Assembly (NCBI GenBank): GCA_003157895.1
Contig: PMKW01000160.1
Span: 19,245 to 30,018 of the forward strand
Reading direction: 5' to 3'
Length of the DNA stretch: 10,774 nt
From: Methanoregula sp.
Lineage (GTDB): Archaea > Halobacteriota > Methanomicrobia > Methanomicrobiales > Methanospirillaceae
Numbering within the stretch: the first letter of the stretch is position 1; every line of letters starts with the position of its first letter. Position numbers and translations under genes: made by a program. A model generated the notes under the pieces. That model saw nothing but the letters and a program-made list of their open reading frames with translations. It was not told where the DNA came from and did not search any database. This document shows positions 1-5,742 of this stretch, piece after piece.

Positions 1-680
1 TTGGCTACCGGTGCTGCACCCTTGCCAGCATCCTTGCCACCCTTTGCGTGGATCGCACCGCTGCCCTTGACTGCCTCTGCGGGCTCGGCTGCTACTGCTG
101 CCTCTTCGGTAACAACCGGTGCTGCAACAACCCTCTCACCGACAAGCTTCGGTGCCGCAATGATTCTGCCGCTGACCTTGATCGTGCTGACTTTCAGGTG
201 CGAGGGGGTGGGGAGCTTGTGACCGCTATGCCGGAGCGCATCCTTGATCTTCTCAAGGTACGGGGGGGTTGAATAAACCGTCATGATCTTCTGGTTCGGG
301 TCAACCCGTGCAGCAGTGCCGACCGCCTTGCCGAACGCAAGGCGCATTCCTTCCGAAACACGGTCAGCACCGGCACCGGTTGCCTGCTTGTTCTCGCGCA
401 GAACCTGGTGGGGGAAGACGCGAACCTTGAAGTGGAAGTTTGACCTGCCCACCTCCTTCATCAGCCGCCGGTTGGCGGTGATGCGGGCTGCCTCAAGGGC
501 AGAATGCCGGATCTGGCATGCCTCGTCTACGAGGAGATCAACCTCAAGCGGGAATTCCTGTGAGAGGTTGCCCATCTCGAACTGTACAATCTTGCTGCCG
601 GGAACACCACCCATATATTCGCGCCGGGTATAGGCTTTCTTGGAGATGTTCCTGTACATCTTTGCCGGTTTTCTGACCAT
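1..680 (-). CDS. rpl10e: 50S ribosomal protein L10e (uL16 family), C-terminus cut by window edge
   Basis: Large-subunit ribosomal protein of the archaeal/eukaryal L10e family, the counterpart of bacterial L16, which sits near the tRNA elbow and P site. The ATG is at 680-678 and translation begins [20 protein letters not shown], followed by [10 protein letters not shown] and [11 protein letters not shown], all typical of archaeal L10e. The frame is open to the left edge, giving at least 226 codons. An AGGAG lies about 8 bases before the ATG. The conserved globular part ends near residue 170-175, which is about the usual full length of the family. After that the protein continues for more than 50 residues of an Ala/Val/Glu and then Ala/Lys/Gly-rich tail (for example [13 protein letters not shown]), whose end is not in the window. 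Identity is secure; the tail is the odd part. The gene faces away from what lies to its right except for the transporter genes, which run in the same direction upstream of it. Confidence 0.95.
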   Translation of the reverse strand, partial: MVRKPAKMYRNISKKAYTRREYMGGVPGSKIVQFEMGNLSQEFPLEVDLLVDEACQIRHSALEAARITANRRLMKEVGRSNFHFKVRVFPHQVLRENKQATGAGADRVSEGMRLAFGKAVGTAARVDPNQKIMTVYSTPPYLEKIKDALRHSGHKLPTPSHLKVSTIKVSGRIIAAPKLVGERVVAAPVVTEEAAVAAEPAEAVKGSGAIHAKGGKDAGKGAAPVA

Positions 681-697
681 CGCGTCCTTCTCCTGTG

Positions 698-705
698 AAA
701 TATAG
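698..705 (-). promoter_or_regulatory. possible TATA box for rpl10e
   Basis: On the minus strand the sequence CTATATTT lies about 20 bases upstream of the rpl10e ATG. That would place the transcription start almost at the start codon, yet there is also an AGGAG ribosome site between box and ATG. A second A/T-rich stretch on the minus strand at 771-783 (TTTTATTAAAG) would give a leader of about 65 bases and may be the real box. Weak call. Confidence 0.3.
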
Positions 706-801
706 TAAAAGCGGGCAGAAATATCAGGTATTTGTCCGATATCAGTGCCGGTACGCTTCCTTAAACTGCTTTAATAAAATGGAGATGTGGCGTATTAAAC
801 C

Positions 802-1563
802 TTACTGGATTGCGCAGTTCTGGTTGATAAGGTCAAGGACCCCGCGCCGGACCTTCGCAAACTCCGGGCTCGTCCGGTCGCGGGGCCGCGGGAGGTCTAC
901 GGGAAAAATCCGGCAGATCCGTCCCGGGCGGGGAGTAAGGACAATGATCCGATCAGAGAGGTACACTGCCTCGTCCACACTGTGGGTGATGAAGACGATC
1001 GTCTTCTTTGTCGCTTCCCAGATGTCAAGGAGCTCCTTCTGGAGCATGTTCCGGGTCTGGGCATCGAGCGCACCGAACGGCTCGTCCATCAGGAGCAGGA
1101 CCGGGTCGAGTGCAAGGGCCCGCGCCACCGCCACCCGCTGCCGCATCCCGCCCGAGAGTTCCGATGGGTAGCTGGTACGGAACTGAGAGAGGTTAACGAG
1201 ATTGAGGTAGCGTTCCGCGATGCGGTACCGCTCGTCCTTTGCTATTCCTCGCATCTCGAGGCCAAACGCGATATTGTCGATGACCGAGCGCCACGGGAAA
1301 AGGGAATATTCCTGGAAGACCATCCCGACTTTCGGGCTGGTGCCCCGGATCTCCTCACCGTCTAGGATGACCCGGCCCGACCCTGCAGTATCGAGCCCCG
1401 CGATCAGGCGCAACAGCGTGGTCTTGCCGCACCCGGACGAACCGAGGATACAAACGAACTCTTCATCCTGCACCTCGAGGCTGATGTTCTCCAGGACTGC
1501 AAGACGGGTGCCGTCGTCCCGGGGGAACGATTGGTTCAGGTTGAGGATTTCCAGCTTGCCCAT
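802..1563 (-). CDS. ABC transporter ATPase, nitrate/sulfonate/taurine type
   Basis: Cytoplasmic ATPase that powers the importer encoded by the two genes upstream of it. The 253-residue protein has every ABC motif in order: Walker A GSSGCGKTT at 41-49, Q-loop Gln84, signature LSGGMRQR at 136-143, Walker B LLLMDEP at 156-162, D-loop GALD at 164-167 and switch His194 in FITHSVDEA. The sequence VFQEYSLFPWRSV and the length place it in the SsuB/TauB/NrtD subfamily. I chose the ATG at 1563 because a GGAGGTG lies about 8 bases upstream; an upstream in-frame extension would start inside the permease gene. The permease stop TGA ends only two bases before this ATG, so the two genes are almost certainly translated from one message. 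The substrate cannot be read from an ATPase. No regulatory extension is present at the C-terminus, unlike some NrtC-type proteins. Confidence 0.93.
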   Translation of the reverse strand: MGKLEILNLNQSFPRDDGTRLAVLENISLEVQDEEFVCILGSSGCGKTTLLRLIAGLDTAGSGRVILDGEEIRGTSPKVGMVFQEYSLFPWRSVIDNIAFGLEMRGIAKDERYRIAERYLNLVNLSQFRTSYPSELSGGMRQRVAVARALALDPVLLLMDEPFGALDAQTRNMLQKELLDIWEATKKTIVFITHSVDEAVYLSDRIIVLTPRPGRICRIFPVDLPRPRDRTSPEFAKVRRGVLDLINQNCAIQ

Positions 1564-1565
1564 GG

Positions 1566-2360
1566 TCACGCCACCTCCCCGGTCCGCCACTTCAGGAAGT
1601 GCCGGTCGATATAATACCGGAATACCATGTCGATCGCAAGCCCGATCAGACCGAGGATGAGCATGTAGACCACCACGCTGTCCATCTGGTGGAGGTCGTA
1701 GTAGAACCAGAGGTCCTTGCCCAGGCCGTTATTGGAGACGCCGAAGAGTTCTGCGGCAACGAGGCACATCCACCCCACACCGGTGGCGATCCGGATCCCG
1801 GAGACCACGGACGGCAGGGCAGCCGGGAACGCGATGTACCGTATCTGGTCCAGCGTCCTTGTACACCCGAGCATCCTGCCGGCCTCGACAAAGATACGGG
1901 ATACACCCTGGAACCCGGCATACGTGTTGATCAGGATCGGGAAGACTGCTCCCATGAAGATGACGAACCCTGCCGAGACCGGCGTGAAACCGAACCAGAT
2001 GATCGCAAACGGGATCCAGGCAAGCGGGGGGATCGGCCGGAGGATCTCGATCAGGGGGTTAAGGAACTCATCGGCCCGGCGGTTCCAGCCCATCGCAATG
2101 CCGATCGGGATGCCGATGATGAGAGCGAGAATAAGACCGATGGCAAAATGGGTCATGCTCACCTCGAAATCGGTAAGAAGGATCCCCTTCTCTGCAAGGG
2201 AGATGAAGGCAAGGAGGACATCTGCGGGCCCCGGCAGCAGGAAACTGTTCCTGGTGATGAAGGCGGCATAGCATTCCCAGAAGATCAGGGCAACGACAAT
2301 GGCGAGGGCGCCGGGCCATTGTTCCCTGATCGTGTGTACCCTGATTCCGATGATGCTCAT
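1566..2360 (-). CDS. ABC transporter permease, nitrate/sulfonate/taurine type
   Basis: Integral membrane subunit of the importer, 264 residues, in the BPD_transp_1 fold used by SsuC/TauC/NrtB. Hydrophobic segments lie at about 17-37, 70-91, 115-145, 188-207 and 228-250. The cytoplasmic EAA loop that docks on the ATPase is clear at 159-183 (EAGRMLGCTRTL then IAFPAALP). LLPGPADVLLAF near residue 41 and EILRPIPPLAWIP near residue 105 are hallmark sequences of this subfamily. An AAGGAG lies directly against the ATG with no spacer, which is unusual; no in-frame alternative start with better spacing is visible upstream. The gene is followed after two bases by the ATPase gene. A 111-base gap separates it from the binding-protein gene upstream. 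Confidence 0.92.
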   Translation of the reverse strand: MSIIGIRVHTIREQWPGALAIVVALIFWECYAAFITRNSFLLPGPADVLLAFISLAEKGILLTDFEVSMTHFAIGLILALIIGIPIGIAMGWNRRADEFLNPLIEILRPIPPLAWIPFAIIWFGFTPVSAGFVIFMGAVFPILINTYAGFQGVSRIFVEAGRMLGCTRTLDQIRYIAFPAALPSVVSGIRIATGVGWMCLVAAELFGVSNNGLGKDLWFYYDLHQMDSVVVYMLILGLIGLAIDMVFRYYIDRHFLKWRTGEVA

Positions 2361-2424
2361 CTCCTTCTGATCACTAGTATGGACCGCGACCCGGGTCCCG
2401 GGGACCGGTTGTTGCGGGTTATCA

Positions 2425-2432
2425 TTATAGTA
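2425..2432 (-). promoter_or_regulatory. candidate internal TATA box before the permease gene
   Basis: On the minus strand the sequence TACTATAATG lies about 65-70 bases upstream of the permease ATG, so a start site about 25 bases downstream would give a leader of roughly 45 bases. It is flanked by an inverted repeat CGGGT ... ACCCG (2415-2436). An internal promoter here is an inference from position and base composition only. Confidence 0.35.
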
Positions 2433-2447
2433 CCCGTGCGTAACTAC

Positions 2448-2456
2448 AAAAAAGGT
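2448..2456 (-). terminator. T-run after the binding-protein gene, possible partial terminator
   Basis: On the minus strand a CCTTTTTTG run occurs about 20 bases after the stop of the binding-protein gene. Short T-runs alone can end archaeal transcription. Further downstream the GC-rich perfect repeat GGTCCC-G-GGGACC (2394-2406) could fold in the message, with GGACC at 2381-2385 as a competing partner. Together these could lower transcription into permease and ATPase genes, a common way to make more binding protein than membrane parts. Confidence 0.35.
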
Positions 2457-2471
2457 TAGGGAAAGACACCA

Positions 2472-3482
2472 TCAGTTCTTCTGGTAGAAGGTCAGGTCGA
2501 AGATGTCGTCTTTTGTCAGGGGCTTCTTGATATACCCGAGATCATACTGAATTTTCGCATAATCAAGGACCGGGTTGATAATGACGTTCGGGTCCGATGC
2601 CCAGCTCCCGTCCCATTCTTTCAGCGAGGACTGCACATCGGTCAGGTTCGCTCCGGTCTTTGTTGCATAGATAACCGCTGCATCGTCAAGGTTCTGCTCG
2701 TTGTACGCAACTGCCTTGTCATTGGTCTTGAGGATCTGCCGGACAATCTCCGGGTGCTCGCGGATCAACTTGCCGCTGACCACGAGGACACAGCAGGTAT
2801 GGTTGGGGTACATCTCGCCGGAGTGGACAACAATCTTGCCGGTACCCTGGTTCACGATCGTGCTCGGGGAGGGGGTAGGCAGGAAGACTGCATCGACCTT
2901 GCCGGCCGTGATGGCCGTGATGGCATCGCCCCCGGTCATTGCCTTGATAATAACATCCTTGTCTGGGGTGAGGTTGTTTTTCTTGAGCCAGTCCCTCAGG
3001 ATCGTGTCCTGGATGCTCCCCGCCGGGAACGTGGCGATGGTCGTCCCGTTGAGGCTCTGCGGGCCCTTGTAGTCAAGGTCGTTCCTGACAACAAGGTCGG
3101 AGCCCTGCGTGTTGACTCCTGCAACGATCTTGGCGTCAAGCCCGGTGGCAAGCGCGGTCAGGACCGGGGCTGCACCGACATACGCAATATCGAGTTCCCC
3201 GGCCTGCATGGCCGCCATCTCGGGCGGGCCGCTCGGGAAGACCTTGTCGGAAACGTTCTCGACACCGAGGGGGGCAAGGTCCTGCTGCCACCAGCCCTTG
3301 CTCATGGCAGTGATCTCGGCCATCTGGTGGGTGCTGGGCTGGTACCCGATCACGAGCGTCTTGACCGGTGCGGCGGTTGTCGTATTGGCCGTGCCTGAAG
3401 GCTGGGTGCAGCCGGCGACAAGGAGCATGAGGACAATTGCACAAAAGGCAAATGCCGTAATTCTCATTGGTTTCATAGGCAC
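2472..3482 (-). CDS. ABC transporter substrate-binding lipoprotein, NMT1/SsuA/TauA-like
   Basis: Solute receptor of the importer, 336 residues, anchored on the outer face of the membrane. A hydrophobic signal segment ends in the lipobox LVAGC with the lipidated cysteine at residue 25, followed by a Thr/Ser/Pro linker (TQPSGTANTTTAA). The mature part opens LVIGYQPSTHQMAEI and contains VFPSGPPEMAAMQAGELDIAY split over residues 82-102, then GLDAKIVAGVNTQGSDLVV; this ligand-binding layout is shared by SsuA (alkanesulfonate), TauA (taurine) and NrtA/CmpA (nitrate/bicarbonate) proteins. The substrate is not decided by sequence at this level. The start is GTG at 3482-3480 with AGGA 7 bases upstream; an ATG two codons later (3476) is an equally acceptable signal peptide start. 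It is first of three importer genes and faces a divergent HTH regulator across an AT-rich spacer. Confidence 0.9.
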   Translation of the reverse strand: MPMKPMRITAFAFCAIVLMLLVAGCTQPSGTANTTTAAPVKTLVIGYQPSTHQMAEITAMSKGWWQQDLAPLGVENVSDKVFPSGPPEMAAMQAGELDIAYVGAAPVLTALATGLDAKIVAGVNTQGSDLVVRNDLDYKGPQSLNGTTIATFPAGSIQDTILRDWLKKNNLTPDKDVIIKAMTGGDAITAITAGKVDAVFLPTPSPSTIVNQGTGKIVVHSGEMYPNHTCCVLVVSGKLIREHPEIVRQILKTNDKAVAYNEQNLDDAAVIYATKTGANLTDVQSSLKEWDGSWASDPNVIINPVLDYAKIQYDLGYIKKPLTKDDIFDLTFYQKN

Positions 3483-3523
3483 AGTGTTGTCCTGTCAATA
3501 ATAAAAAAGTGACTTATCCGGGC

Positions 3524-3530
3524 AATATTT
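3524..3530 (-). promoter_or_regulatory. candidate TATA box for the importer genes
   Basis: AAATATT on the minus strand lies about 42-48 bases upstream of the GTG start of the binding protein. A start site about 25 bases downstream would give a leader near 20 bases that still contains the AGGA ribosome site. Position fits; the box itself is ordinary in an AT-rich region. Confidence 0.4.
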
Positions 3531-3537
3531 CTCTCTG

Positions 3538-3548
3538 ATTGTAACAAT
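3538..3548. promoter_or_regulatory. 11-bp perfect palindrome, possible operator
   Basis: ATTGT-A-ACAAT is a perfect palindrome just upstream (relative to the minus strand) of the likely importer TATA box. The ATTGT half-site reappears at the outer end of the larger palindrome at 3591-3595 and again at 3665-3669 near the regulator start. The repeated half-site in a divergent spacer suggests protein binding, but AT-rich DNA produces such matches by chance. Confidence 0.4.
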
Positions 3549-3565
3549 ATCAGCTGAAAAATTCT

Positions 3566-3595
3566 ACAAAAATACACATATATTTGTATTATTGT
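3566..3595. promoter_or_regulatory. 30-bp imperfect palindrome in divergent spacer, candidate operator
   Basis: The left arm ACAAAAATACAC (3566-3577) and right arm TTGTATTATTGT (3584-3595) pair at 10 of 12 positions, around a self-complementary ATATAT centre (3578-3583), so 13 of 15 base pairs match. It lies midway between the likely importer promoter and the likely regulator promoter, a classical place for an operator serving both. Its centre is about 37 bp from the centre of the smaller palindrome at 3538-3548. The neighbouring HTH gene is the natural candidate binder; this is inference. Confidence 0.5.
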
Positions 3596-3640
3596 CCACA
3601 GACTGCAGATGGTTTGTCTGGAAGGCCGGGACAAAAAAGG

Positions 3641-3648
3641 AAATATTT
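3641..3648 (+). promoter_or_regulatory. candidate TATA box for the HTH regulator
   Basis: AAATATTT lies about 31-38 bases before the regulator ATG at 3679. A start site about 25 bases downstream would leave a leader of roughly 5-12 bases. No Shine-Dalgarno sequence precedes this ATG, which agrees with a leaderless or near-leaderless message. Confidence 0.4.
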
Positions 3649-3678
3649 TTCATAAATTAACCTGATTGTATCCATCAT

Positions 3679-4212
3679 ATGATACAGACCGATCCGATAG
3701 ACCGCCTCATGCGCGCCGCGCTCACCTCGGACGAGGAATTTGTCGCTACCCTTGACGACCTCCTGCGCCGCGATCTCCGGATCAGCATCCGGGAGCTCTC
3801 AGAAGCGAGCGGGATAGCCCAGAGCTCATTATATAAGATACTCCACGGGAAACGATCCCCCAATCTCTCCACCCTCAGGTCCATCATCCGGGCGATACGA
3901 CTGTTCTATCGCGCCGGGGAGGGGGAATTCATTGGTCTCATCGTAGCCCGTTCGGTGCTTGAGACCATTGAAGAGAGCACCGCAGAGGTCGGTACCCGGC
4001 GGATCAGAGTACGCGAATACCCGGTTCACACCATGGAAGACGCCATTATTGCTGCCGTGCGGGCGGAGCGCGAAGGTGCGGTCGCCGTTGTCTGTGCTCC
4101 CATTGTGTCGAGTGTTATCGAGCAGCTCGTCCATATCCCGGTAGCAACGATCATCCCCCGCGAGTCGGTCCAGCGGGCGATCGAGCTTGCCGCCCACAAG
4201 GCGTGGCTTTAA
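3679..4212 (+). CDS. HTH (XRE-like) transcriptional regulator with C-terminal sensor-like domain
   Basis: DNA-binding regulator of 177 residues. Residues about 36-75 form a lambda-repressor/XRE type helix-turn-helix (SIRELSEASGIAQSSLYKIL, then GKRSPNLSTLRSII). The C-terminal half, about 105-172, has the alternating pattern VREYPVHTMEDAI ... GAVAVVCAPIVS ... IPVATIIPRESVQRAIELA, which resembles the N-terminal sensing domain of PrpR-type regulators, a Rossmann-like small-molecule fold. That similarity is by eye and not certain. There are no CBS, ACT or metal-binding motifs. No ribosome site precedes the ATG, so the message is probably leaderless. It is divergent from the importer genes across a spacer with two palindromes, so control of that importer and of itself is the simplest hypothesis. 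The downstream argH gene starts 48 bases after the stop and may or may not share the transcript. Confidence 0.75.
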   Translation: MIQTDPIDRLMRAALTSDEEFVATLDDLLRRDLRISIRELSEASGIAQSSLYKILHGKRSPNLSTLRSIIRAIRLFYRAGEGEFIGLIVARSVLETIEESTAEVGTRRIRVREYPVHTMEDAIIAAVRAEREGAVAVVCAPIVSSVIEQLVHIPVATIIPRESVQRAIELAAHKAWL

Positions 4213-4260
4213 TCAGGGTACGACCAATAATAACCGGATATACCAGGAAAGGGTGAACGG

Positions 4261-5742
4261 ATGCAAACCGATGTTGTACGGCTGGGACGCCTGACGGGTA
4301 AGAGATCGGGCGAGATGATGCATTTCCTCTCATCGATGCAGGCAGACCGCCATATTGCTGATGCAGATATCCTCGTGGATATCGCGCACGTACTGATGCT
4401 GGACAAGCAGAAAATCATCGACCGCGACGTAACAGAACAGCTCCTGCCTGCCCTGCTCTCTATGCAGGACGAGGGAATTCCCGAAGAGGCATTCGATGAC
4501 CGCTTCGAGGACATTCACGCAGGCATCGAGTCGATCCTCATTGAATCGGCGGGAGTCGAGATCGGGGGGAGACTGCATATCGGCAGATCAAGGAACGACG
4601 AGGTCGCAACCTGTATCCGGATCAAGCTCCGGGAGGAACTGCTCAAGCAGATGGAAGCACTCTTAAAAGTCCGCAAAGTCCTCATTGCCCTTGCCGGACA
4701 GCATAAGGACAGTGTCATGCCGGGATTCACCCACCTGCAGCATGCCCAGCCTACAACCCTCGCCCACCACCTCCTTAGCTACGAGCAGGCATTCGGCCGC
4801 GACTTCGACCGTCTCAGGGACGCCTATGCACGGGTCAACCTCTCCCCGCTCGGTGCAGCTGCCTTCGCTTCAACCGGCTATCCGGTCAACCGCGACTATA
4901 CCGCAGCCCTCCTCGGGTTCGACGGACTCGTGACAAACACAATGGACGCGGTGGCTACCCGGGACTTTGCCCTGGAAACACTGGCTGACCTGTCCATCCT
5001 TATGGTAAACATCAGCCGGCTCTGCGAGGAACTGATCCTCTGGTCCACCTCGTTTGTGAAGTTCGTCAGCCTTGACGATGCCTTCTGCTCCACCTCTTCG
5101 ATCATGCCCCAGAAGAAGAACCCGGACACTGCCGAGATCATGCGGGCCAAGTCGGGCTCGGTCTTCGGGGCGTTCTCCGGTGCCCTCGTTACGGTCAAGG
5201 GGCTCCCCATGAGTTACAACCGCGACCTGCAGGAGCTCACCCCACATGTCTGGCTGGGGATGCATGACGCGAAAGTTTCCCTCCGGCTCCTTATCGACTT
5301 GCTCTCCAGTGCGCAGTTTGATAAGGAGCGGATGCGTGAAGAGGCCGGAAAGGGTTTCTCGACAGCAACCGAACTTGCAGACTCCCTGGCACGGGCATAT
5401 AATATCCCGTTCAGGACTGCCCACAATATTGTCGGCAGGGCTGTTTCGAAAGGGGACCTCTCCCTTGCCACGCTCGAGGAAGCGGCAAAAAGCCTTGACA
5501 GCGGGGTCTCGCTGGTGAAAAAAGGGCTTACTCAAGGAAGGATCGACAAGGTGCTTGACCCTGACTATTCCATCAGTGTCAGGAAAGCGCCCGGTGCACC
5601 GGCACCGGTGGCAGTCAAAGGCGCCATCCATGACCGGAAAAAACAGCTCAGTGCCGATTCCGCCCTCGTTGACCAGAAACTCGTAAAACTCGCAAAGGCA
5701 AAGGCAGAACTCCTCTCCAAAGCCCGGAGGCTGGTAGCATAA
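4261..5742 (+). CDS. argH: argininosuccinate lyase
   Basis: Cytoplasmic enzyme that splits argininosuccinate into arginine and fumarate, the last step of arginine biosynthesis. The 493-residue protein belongs to the fumarase/aspartase superfamily and shows its three conserved regions: HIGRSRNDEVAT at 106-117, MPGFTHLQHAQPTT at 153-166 (with the T-H pair of the active site) and the signature SSIMPQKKNPD at 279-289 that holds the catalytic serine loop. Family members are usually 450-500 residues, so this is complete. The usual Gln in GRSRNDQ is Glu here, which I recall from archaeal ArgH. The ATG at 4261 has an AAGGGTGA about 4-6 bases upstream. The TAA stop overlaps the proposed ATA start of gatD, and a GGAGG for gatD lies inside the last codons of argH, so the two are probably translationally coupled. 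Confidence 0.96.
   Translation: MQTDVVRLGRLTGKRSGEMMHFLSSMQADRHIADADILVDIAHVLMLDKQKIIDRDVTEQLLPALLSMQDEGIPEEAFDDRFEDIHAGIESILIESAGVEIGGRLHIGRSRNDEVATCIRIKLREELLKQMEALLKVRKVLIALAGQHKDSVMPGFTHLQHAQPTTLAHHLLSYEQAFGRDFDRLRDAYARVNLSPLGAAAFASTGYPVNRDYTAALLGFDGLVTNTMDAVATRDFALETLADLSILMVNISRLCEELILWSTSFVKFVSLDDAFCSTSSIMPQKKNPDTAEIMRAKSGSVFGAFSGALVTVKGLPMSYNRDLQELTPHVWLGMHDAKVSLRLLIDLLSSAQFDKERMREEAGKGFSTATELADSLARAYNIPFRTAHNIVGRAVSKGDLSLATLEEAAKSLDSGVSLVKKGLTQGRIDKVLDPDYSISVRKAPGAPAPVAVKGAIHDRKKQLSADSALVDQKLVKLAKAKAELLSKARRLVA
5726..5741 (+). promoter_or_regulatory. ribosome binding site pointing to an ATA start for gatD
   Basis: GGAGG at 5726-5730, in the last codons of argH, is followed by an 8-base spacer and then ATA at 5739-5741, in the gatD frame. 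The ATA overlaps the argH stop as ATAA. The usual arrangement between coupled archaeal genes would be ATGA (ATG start over TGA stop); a single G-to-A change turns that into ATAA, altering both codons at once. No ATG, GTG or TTG exists in the gatD frame between the upstream in-frame stop at 5670-5672 and GTG 5805. Confidence 0.55.

Noticed and set aside
681..801. Possible RNA gene between rpl10e and the ATPase gene
   Set aside because: No tRNA-like arms or strong hairpins; the stretch is adequately explained as leader and promoter of rpl10e.
1564..1590. Longer ATPase start overlapping the permease
   Set aside because: The GGAGGTG ribosome site lies inside the extension and points to ATG 1563.
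1599..2459. Plus-strand open frame of about 286 codons across the permease gene
   Set aside because: Its product is a very polar string rich in Asp, Glu, Pro and Arg, the mirror of membrane codons on the other strand; the permease on the minus strand is certain.
3613..3635. Inverted repeat TTTGTC ... GACAAA before the HTH gene
   Set aside because: Only six pairs with an 11-base loop; not clearly above chance and unrelated to the ATTGT palindromes, so not listed as an operator.
4870..5631. Minus-strand open frame of about 253 codons within argH
   Set aside because: Antisense to argH with no ribosome site or recognisable protein features.
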